Of a DNA stretch of 64,000 nt, positions 58,095 through 64,000 are shown one piece after another (positions within the stretch are counted from its first letter, which is position 1; each line of letters starts with the position of its first letter). A model generated the notes under the pieces. That model saw only the letters and a list, made by a program, of their open reading frames with translations, ran no database searches and was not told the origin of the DNA. The position numbers were made by a program, and so were the translations under genes. Source of the stretch: CAZSXU01 sp964610505 (GTDB taxonomy: Bacteria > Arandabacterota > Arandabacteria > JAGLYR01); the NCBI GenBank assembly GCA_964610505.1, contig CAZSXU010000012.1, positions 1 to 64,000 of the forward strand, in the 5' to 3' direction.

Positions 58095-58450
58095 GAATCG
58101 TGTGGATGGGAATTCTCGTGTGGATGGCTGTATTCCTGGTGGTGGGCTGCGGACCCGAGAAGAAAGAGTCTCAGGCCGGCGTGACGAACCGGCAGGAACA
58201 GGCAAGAACGACGAGCATGACCGTGGCCCAGACCACGTGCCCGGTCATGGGCGGTAAGATCAACAAAGAGGTCTATATGGATTACGAAGGGAAACGCGTG
58301 TACTTCTGCTGCCCGTCGTGCATCGCCGAGTTCGAGAAAGACCCGGAAACGTACATGAAGAAAATCACGGAGGAGGGCGTGACACTCGAGGATTCACCCA
58401 TCGAGGGAGCCTCGGGCGACGAGTCGCACGAGGGCCACGGACACGACTAG
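58091..58450 (+). CDS. YHS-domain metal-binding lipoprotein (first)
   Basis: 119 residues; ATGA overlap with the channel gene. Lipoprotein signal ending L-V-V-G-C20. The mature domain is a YHS/TRASH-like metal-binding fold: T-C-P-V-M-G-G-K-I-N-K, then V-Y-F-C-C-P-S-C-I-A-E-F-E-K-D-P-E-T-Y. The C-terminal tail is His- and acid-rich (S-H-E-G-H-G-H-D). Such domains bind soft metals such as Cu or Ag. Placed in a heavy-metal efflux operon it is a plausible periplasmic metal buffer or chaperone. Confidence 0.85.
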   Translation: MRIVWMGILVWMAVFLVVGCGPEKKESQAGVTNRQEQARTTSMTVAQTTCPVMGGKINKEVYMDYEGKRVYFCCPSCIAEFEKDPETYMKKITEEGVTLEDSPIEGASGDESHEGHGHD

Positions 58451-58477
58451 CGACGACCGGCGAGGAGGAAGAAAACA

Positions 58478-58780
58478 ATGAGAAGCACCCGGATTCTGAG
58501 TGTGCTGGTCATTCTGTCGATTGCGCTAATGGGGTGCACCCGGTGCTCCGGCAGGGCGAAATCGTGCAACGTGACTTGCGAACTTGAATCGCAACAACAG
58601 ACGATGTGTCCCGTGGAAGGGATGAAAATCAACAAGCAGCTGTATTCGGACCATAGGGGCGAGCGTGTCTATTTCTGCTGTGAGGGATGTATCGAGACGT
58701 TCGAGAAGGACCCCGAGAAATACATTCGGAAGATGAAAGAGGACGGGGTCATCCTGGACAGGATTCCGGACGGACGTTGA
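58478..58780 (+). CDS. YHS-domain metal-binding lipoprotein (second)
   Basis: 100 residues. Lipobox A-L-M-G-C20 after a hydrophobic leader. Mature part: extra cysteines near the lipid anchor (C-T-R-C, then S-C-N-V-T-C-E), followed by the same YHS fold as its neighbour: M-C-P-V-E-G-M-K-I-N-K, V-Y-F-C-C-E-G-C-I-E-T-F-E-K-D-P-E-K-Y. By eye it is a tandem duplicate of the gene before it, without the His-rich tail and with the additional Cys set. Likely also a periplasmic metal binder. Confidence 0.84.
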   Translation: MRSTRILSVLVILSIALMGCTRCSGRAKSCNVTCELESQQQTMCPVEGMKINKQLYSDHRGERVYFCCEGCIETFEKDPEKYIRKMKEDGVILDRIPDGR

Positions 58781-58848
58781 TCCGAAAAGCGGTCGGGGCC
58801 CGTGCAAGGAATGGGTTTCCGACCGCCCCGTCCTCGGGAGGTTGAGCC

Positions 58849-60222
58849 GTGACGACGAGCCCCGTAGCCTACCCGTTTTACCGGCGAAGATGGTTCGTGC
58901 CGGTCGTGGTCCTAGCTGCACTCGCGATCGGGTATTTCCTTGGTGGGGGAGGCTCCGGTGGGGATCTCGCTCGCGTTTCGGAGGAAGCGACGCAATCGAA
59001 GGTCAGATTCTGGACCTGCTCGATGCATCCGCAGATCCGGCAACCGGAATCGGGCCTCTGTCCCATTTGCGCCATGGACCTGATTCCCGTCTACGACGAG
59101 GATTCGGGAGGGAAGGGCGGCCCGAGATCGCTGACGTTGTCGGAGACGGCCAGGAATCTGGCCGGCATCCAGGTGGCGACGGTGGAGCGGAGATCGCCGG
59201 AAGTCGAGATCCGAATGGCGGGCAAGGTCGAGGTCGACGAAACCCGCCTGGGAACCATCACCGCGCGCATGCCGGGCCGGATCGATCGCCTGTGGGTCGA
59301 CTATACGGGGGTTCAGGTTCGTGAGGGCGACTCGATGGTTGACCTCTACAGCCCCGAACTCATCTCGGCCCAGGAGGAGCTCCTTCAGGTGGCGGCCGCC
59401 GGATCGGCCGGATCGGATCCCGGCGGCATGATGGACGGGGTACGGGAAAAACTCCGGCTCTGGGGCGTGAGCGGGGACCAGATCGACGAGATTCTGAGGC
59501 GCGGCACACCTTCGGAACATCTGACGCTCCGATCCCCCATGAGTGGCGTGGTTCTCGACCGGCACGCGACGACCGGGATGTACGTCACGACGGGAATGCG
59601 GATCTACACAATTGCGGATTTGTCGCATGTCTGGGTGACGCTCGATGCGTACGAGTCCGACCTGGTCTGGATTCGCGAGGGTCAGGAAGTCCGATTCGAA
59701 GTCGAGGCCTATCCGGGAGAATCCTTCGAGGGACAGGTGGCCTTCGTGGATCCCGTAGTCAATACACACACCCGTACGGTTCGAGTTCGCGTCGAAGCGG
59801 CGAATCCGGACAGCCGGCTGAAGCCCGAGATGTTTGTGAGGGCCGTCCTTCATGCAGGAATGCCCGAAGAGGCGGACGGACCGCCTCTCGTGGTCCCGGC
59901 GACGGCTCCGCTCATCACGGGAAAGCGGGCGGTCGTCTATGTGCAGTCGCCCGGTGACGGCGGAACATTCGATGGAAGAGAAGTGGTGCTGGGGCCGCGC
60001 GCAGGAGAGCACTACGTCGTCGCCGACGGACTGTATGAGGGAGAGATCGTTGTTGTGAATGGCGCATTCAAGATCGACAGCGCCCTCCAGATCCTGGCGA
60101 AACCCAGCATGATGAATCCGGAAGGCGGTGCCGCCCCGGCCGGACATCATCACGGAGCGCATCCGGTGGCCGATGAGATGGAGTCCGAAGAGCCTTCGCA
60201 CGCGGGGCATGCTCATGAATGA
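58849..60222 (+). CDS. RND efflux periplasmic adaptor (CusB-like) with heavy-metal-binding domain
   Basis: 457 residues from a GTG at 58849 (GGGAGG upstream). One N-terminal membrane anchor (V-V-V-L-A-A-L-A-I-G-Y-F-L-G). Residues of about 50-80 hold a heavy-metal-binding domain, F-W-T-C-S-M-H-P-Q-I then G-L-C-P-I-C-A-M-D-L-I-P-V. The adaptor core follows: barrel-sandwich (A-R-M-P-G-R-I-D-R-L-W-V-D-Y, V-R-E-G-D), helical hairpin (Y-S-P-E-L-I-S-A-Q-E-E-L) and beta-barrel (V-W-V-T-L-D-A-Y-E-S-D). The C-terminus is His-rich (G-H-H-H-G-A-H). The 3' end overlaps the pump gene by 8 bases. Confidence 0.92.
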   Translation: MTTSPVAYPFYRRRWFVPVVVLAALAIGYFLGGGGSGGDLARVSEEATQSKVRFWTCSMHPQIRQPESGLCPICAMDLIPVYDEDSGGKGGPRSLTLSETARNLAGIQVATVERRSPEVEIRMAGKVEVDETRLGTITARMPGRIDRLWVDYTGVQVREGDSMVDLYSPELISAQEELLQVAAAGSAGSDPGGMMDGVREKLRLWGVSGDQIDEILRRGTPSEHLTLRSPMSGVVLDRHATTGMYVTTGMRIYTIADLSHVWVTLDAYESDLVWIREGQEVRFEVEAYPGESFEGQVAFVDPVVNTHTRTVRVRVEAANPDSRLKPEMFVRAVLHAGMPEEADGPPLVVPATAPLITGKRAVVYVQSPGDGGTFDGREVVLGPRAGEHYVVADGLYEGEIVVVNGAFKIDSALQILAKPSMMNPEGGAAPAGHHHGAHPVADEMESEEPSHAGHAHE

Positions 60223-63200
60223 TCCTCCGGGCGCCACTCCGCGTTCCTCCCCTTCCCCGATTGACCGGGTCATCCGTTTCTGTCTCGAGAAGAAAGTGGT
60301 TGTCTTCCTCGCCGTCGTCCTCATGATTGCCTGGGGTCTCATGGTTGCGCCCTTCGACTGGAATCTGGGGGGGCTTCCCCGGAGCCCGGTTCCCGTGGAT
60401 GCGATTCCCGATATCGGGGAAAACCAGCAGATTGTCTTCACGGAGTGGATGGGACGGTCTCCACAGGACGTTGAAGACCAGATTACTTACCCGCTTACGG
60501 CGTTTCTCCTGGGTATTCCCGGAGTGCGGACCATCCGCAGCTTCTCCATGCTGGGATTCTCCAGCATCTATGTCATTTTCGAGGAGAGCGTGGAATTCTA
60601 CTGGTCCCGTTCCCGACTTCTTGAAAAGCTAAGTAGTCTACCACCCGGTATCCTTCCGGACGGAGTGCAGCCGATGCTCGGTCCCGACGCCACGGCGCTG
60701 GGCCAGGTGTTCTGGTACACCCTGGAGGGGCGGGATGAGGAAGGAAACCCGACGGGCGGATGGGACCTTCACGAGCTTCGCGCGGTTCAGGACTGGTACG
60801 TCCGCTACTCACTGATGGCTGCCCGGGGTGTCAGCGAGGTGGCGTCGGTCGGCGGGTTCGTGAAGGAGTACCAGATCGACGTCGATCCGGATGCGATGCG
60901 TGCACATGAGGTGGGGCTGGATGAAGTCTTCGCGGCCGTGAAGATGTCCAACGTGGACGTGGGCGCGCGCACCATAGAGGTTAACCGGGTCGAGTACGTG
61001 ATTCGCGGGATCGGGTTTGTCAAACATCTCGAGGACCTGGAAGACGCGGTCGTCAAAGTCAACGACCGCGTGCCCATTCACATCAAGGATGTTGCCCGCG
61101 TGACGCTGGGCCCCGCATTTCGCCGCGGCGCACTCGACAAGGAAGGGGCGGAGGTTGTCGGTGGCGTGGTCGTGGTCCGCTACGGCGAGAATCCCCTGCG
61201 CGCGATCCAGAACGTGAAACAGAAGATCCGCGAGATCTCGCCCGGCCTTCCGACCAAGACCCTTCCCGACGGGCGGGTCAGCCGGCTTCAAATCGTTCCC
61301 TTCTACGACCGGACGCGCCTCATCCACGAGACGCTCGGAACGCTCCGGACCGCGCTCACCGAGGAGATCATTGTCACCATTATCGTGATTCTGATCATGG
61401 TGATGCACCTGAGAAGTTCGATCCTCATCTCCGGGCTGCTGCCGCTGGCGGTTCTCATGTGCTTCATCGCGATGAAGGCCTTCGGTGTCGATGCCAACAT
61501 TGTCGCTCTCTCCGGTATCGCCATTGCCATTGGGACGATTGTGGACATGGGCATCATCGTCACTGAAAACATTCTGAGACACCTGGATCGGGCGGCACCC
61601 GATGAGGACCGGCTTGAGGTTATCTATCGGGCCGCGAGCGAAGTGGGCGGCGCCGTCCTGACCGCCGTCTCGACCACGGTGATCGGGTTCCTCCCCGTAT
61701 TCACCATGCAGGCTGCGGAGGGGAAACTCTTCAAGCCTCTCGCATTCACGAAGACCTTTGCGCTCCTGGCTTCGGTAGTCCTTGCGCTCACCGTCATTCC
61801 GTCTCTGGCCCATATTCTGCTAGCGGGCCGAATTCGTAGCGGGAACTTTCGGCGGGTCCTCTACGGGTTGCTGATCGCGATTGGGATTGTGGTCGGGATT
61901 ATGGCCGAATGGTGGTTGGGCGTTCTTGTGGCCGCCCTGGGGGCGTACCCGCTGGGCGAGGGCCGGATTCCCGTGCGGGCCGTAAAGATCGCGCGCTGGA
62001 TTCCCATCGGTGTCCCGGTGTTGACCGTGGCTCTCCTCCTCTCCGAGCACTGGTTACCCGTAGGACCCGAGAACGGCCTCTTCCGGAACTTCGTCTTTGT
62101 CGCCGCTATGATCGGCGGTGTCCTTCTATTCTTCCATCTGTTCCAGAGGGCGTACCCGGGGATCCTCCGGTGGTGCCTGGATCACAAGAGGGCGTTCCTG
62201 ACGCTGCCGGTCATCATCGTCCTCCTCGGCGCCCTGGTGTGGGTCGGGTTCGACCGTTTCTTCGGGTGGCTGCCCGGCCCGGCGAAGACCTTCCGACCGG
62301 TGTCGGCCTTCGCTCATGCGTTCCCCGGGCTCGGCAAAGAGTTCATGCCGCCGCTGGACGAAGGTTCGTTCCTGTACATGCCCACCACGATGCCGCACGC
62401 ATCCATCGGCGAAGCCCTCGATGTGCTCCAGAAACAGGACATGGGATTCCGGGCCATCCCCGAAATCGAATCGGTCGTCGGTAAGCTGGGCCGCGCCGAA
62501 ACCCCGCTGGATCCCGCGCCCATCTCCATGATCGAGACCGTCATTAACTACAGACCCGAATATTTGCTGGATGACTCGAGCCGGCGGGGGATGTTTCGGT
62601 TTGACGCCTCCGAAACCGACCTCTTCCGCAGCGAAGATGGAAATCCACTTCCTGCCGGCGACGGTCAACCCTACACGGTTCGAGGACGGTACGTCCGGGA
62701 CGGTCGTGGCCGGCTGATCCCGGATGCGCGCGGTCGGCCCTTTCGCCTGTGGCGCCCCGCGTTGGATCTCGATCTCAACCCTGGGCGAGAGGGCTGGGAC
62801 GGCATCCAGAATCCGGATGATATCTGGGACGAGATCGTCATCGCGGGGAAGATTCCGGGGACCACATCGGCACCCAAGCTGCAGCCCATCTCCACACGCA
62901 TTGTCATGCTCCAGAGTGGTATGCGCGCTCCCATGGGAGTGAAGGTCAGGGGGCCGGATCTGGAAACCATCGAGCGGGTGGTCCTGGAGATCGAGAGACA
63001 TCTGAAGGACGTCCCGAGGGTCAATTCAGCGAGCGTTATTGCAGACCGGATTGTGGGTAAACCCTATCTCGAGATCCATATTGACCGCCGGGCCATTGCC
63101 CGTTATGGAATCAATCTGAAACACGTGCAGGATGTCATCGAGGTCGGGATCGGAGGCAAGCGAATCACGACGACGGTCGAGGGCCGGGAGCGTTACCCGG

Positions 63201-64000
63201 TGCGCGTCCGGTATCTCCGTGAGCTCAGGGATGACATCGAGGCGCTGGAGAGAATCCTGGTTCCGGCCGCCGACGGCGCGCAGATTCCGTTGGGGCAGCT
63301 TGCGGTCATCGAATACGCCCGCGGTCCTCAGATGATCAAGAGCGAGGACACCTTTCTGGTCGGCTACGTGCTCTTCGACAAAAAGCCCGGGTTCGCCGAG
63401 GTGGACGTCGTGGACCAGGCGAGGGAGTATCTGGAATTCAAGCGGGAGAGCGGCGAATTCCAGCTGCCGGCCGGCGTGAGCTACACCTTCGCCGGAAGCT
63501 ACGAGAACCAGGTCCGCTCGGAGAAACGATTGATGGTGGTCCTTCCTCTTGCGCTCTTCATTATTTTCATCATTCTCTATCTGCAGTTCAACTCGGTGGC
63601 GACCACCACGCTAGTGTTCTCGGGAATTCTGGTGGCCTGGGCGGGTGGGTTCATGATGATCTGGTTCTACGCGCAACCCTGGTTTCTTGATTTTTCCCTG
63701 TTCGGAACGCACATGCGCGACCTCTTCCAGGTCGAGCCTCTGCATCTGAGTGTGGCCGTGTGGGTCGGATTCCTGGCGCTCTTCGGGATCGCGTCCGACG
63801 ACGGGGTAGTCATCGCCACGTACCTTAACCAGACCTTCGCCCGGCTCGGGCCGAAGACCGTGGATGAGATTCGTCGGGCGACGGTGGAAGCCGGAACGAG
63901 AAGGGTCCGCCCGGCGATCATGACCACCGCAACCACACTTCTTGCCCTTCTCCCCGTGCTGACGTCTACCGGCCGTGGGTCGGACATCATGGTTCCCATG
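60215..64000 (+). CDS. heavy-metal RND efflux permease (CusA/CzcA family), 3' end outside window
   Basis: From the ATG at 60215 (a second in-frame ATG lies at 60209), 1262 codons run open to the window end. Features: first membrane helix V-V-V-F-L-A-V-V-L-M, porter motifs V-P-V-D-A-I-P-D-I-G-E-N-Q and G-R-S-P-Q-D-V-E-D-Q-I-T-Y-P-L, and the proton-relay helix I-A-I-G-T-I-V-D-M-G-I-I-V-T-E-N. CusA is normally near 1050 residues. Here extra hydrophobic helices (about 61840-62130) and a charged insert (about 62540-62850) enlarge it. Of the Cu-binding methionines reported for E. coli CusA, one aligns with R-I-V-M-L, but the RYGM position reads R-Y-G-I. Metal specificity is therefore open. Confidence 0.92.
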   Translation, partial: MNDPPGATPRSSPSPIDRVIRFCLEKKVVVFLAVVLMIAWGLMVAPFDWNLGGLPRSPVPVDAIPDIGENQQIVFTEWMGRSPQDVEDQITYPLTAFLLGIPGVRTIRSFSMLGFSSIYVIFEESVEFYWSRSRLLEKLSSLPPGILPDGVQPMLGPDATALGQVFWYTLEGRDEEGNPTGGWDLHELRAVQDWYVRYSLMAARGVSEVASVGGFVKEYQIDVDPDAMRAHEVGLDEVFAAVKMSNVDVGARTIEVNRVEYVIRGIGFVKHLEDLEDAVVKVNDRVPIHIKDVARVTLGPAFRRGALDKEGAEVVGGVVVVRYGENPLRAIQNVKQKIREISPGLPTKTLPDGRVSRLQIVPFYDRTRLIHETLGTLRTALTEEIIVTIIVILIMVMHLRSSILISGLLPLAVLMCFIAMKAFGVDANIVALSGIAIAIGTIVDMGIIVTENILRHLDRAAPDEDRLEVIYRAASEVGGAVLTAVSTTVIGFLPVFTMQAAEGKLFKPLAFTKTFALLASVVLALTVIPSLAHILLAGRIRSGNFRRVLYGLLIAIGIVVGIMAEWWLGVLVAALGAYPLGEGRIPVRAVKIARWIPIGVPVLTVALLLSEHWLPVGPENGLFRNFVFVAAMIGGVLLFFHLFQRAYPGILRWCLDHKRAFLTLPVIIVLLGALVWVGFDRFFGWLPGPAKTFRPVSAFAHAFPGLGKEFMPPLDEGSFLYMPTTMPHASIGEALDVLQKQDMGFRAIPEIESVVGKLGRAETPLDPAPISMIETVINYRPEYLLDDSSRRGMFRFDASETDLFRSEDGNPLPAGDGQPYTVRGRYVRDGRGRLIPDARGRPFRLWRPALDLDLNPGREGWDGIQNPDDIWDEIVIAGKIPGTTSAPKLQPISTRIVMLQSGMRAPMGVKVRGPDLETIERVVLEIERHLKDVPRVNSASVIADRIVGKPYLEIHIDRRAIARYGINLKHVQDVIEVGIGGKRITTTVEGRERYPVRVRYLRELRDDIEALERILVPAADGAQIPLGQLAVIEYARGPQMIKSEDTFLVGYVLFDKKPGFAEVDVVDQAREYLEFKRESGEFQLPAGVSYTFAGSYENQVRSEKRLMVVLPLALFIIFIILYLQFNSVATTTLVFSGILVAWAGGFMMIWFYAQPWFLDFSLFGTHMRDLFQVEPLHLSVAVWVGFLALFGIASDDGVVIATYLNQTFARLGPKTVDEIRRATVEAGTRRVRPAIMTTATTLLALLPVLTSTGRGSDIMVPM

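Overview
The window looks like a chromosome fragment from an uncultured, G+C-rich, Gram-negative bacterium of the FCB superphylum (an Eisenbacteria/Krumholzibacteriota/Latescibacterota-like lineage; the exact phylum cannot be fixed from this sequence). The evidence is two gingipain-type (C25) secreted peptidases and a large secreted Fn3 protein, all ending in FlgD/T9SS-like modules with the N-P-F-(N/S)-P motif, outer-membrane efflux genes, and a strictly anaerobic or microaerophilic redox inventory (desulfoferrodoxin, rubrerythrins, flavodiiron protein, NuoEF-type diaphorase). No tRNA, rRNA, CRISPR array, insertion sequence or phage gene was seen. Both ends cut genes.

Layout. 1-14.2 kb: secreted and surface proteins (left-edge partial secreted protein, exported 2H phosphoesterase-like lipoprotein, YprB-like nuclease, two C25 peptidases, a cyclic-nucleotide-binding protein, a Cys-rich two-repeat secreted protein, a TPR lipoprotein). 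14.5-20.8 kb: pentose phosphate genes zwf-pgl, tkt, gnd, with structured palindromic repeats before zwf, between pgl and tkt, and between tkt and gnd. 21-29.2 kb: a sulfatase-fold/TPR lipoprotein, a BarA-like hybrid kinase, and a second kinase overlapping a sigma-54 response regulator. 29.5-40 kb: two glutamate dehydrogenases bracketing a six-gene flavin/Fe-S module: NuoE-like, ATPase-fold protein, [2Fe-2S] protein, NuoF-GltD fusion, HoxU/HydA-N-terminus-like protein and a stripped-down glutamate-synthase FMN domain. It starts from a good sigma-70 promoter and ends at a strong intrinsic terminator.

44.3-52.9 kb: an oxidative-stress island headed by a PerR/Fur-type regulator with a plausible operator: seven ferritin-like diiron proteins in one run, thiol peroxidase, superoxide reductase, a GAF-type methionine sulfoxide reductase, flavodiiron protein and its high-molecular-weight rubredoxin partner. 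52.9-56.8 kb: a kinase whose PAS domain carries four cysteines, an IscR-like Rrf2 regulator with three cysteines, then overlapping cysK and cysE (cysE carries a four-Cys insert). 56.8-64 kb: a translationally coupled heavy-metal RND efflux operon (TolC-like channel, two YHS lipoproteins, adaptor, and an oversized permease cut by the window end).

How it fits together: an anaerobe that secretes proteases, moves electrons between glutamate/2-oxoglutarate, NAD(P)H and possibly ferredoxin, and defends Fe-S chemistry against O2, peroxide, superoxide, NO and metals. The best candidates for undescribed biology are the NuoEF-GltD-HoxU-GltB composite flanked by paired Gdh enzymes, the density of ferritin-like genes under PerR, and two families of palindromic elements sitting directly after stop codons; in the 181-bp family the element's own TAG is the stop codon of the preceding gene.
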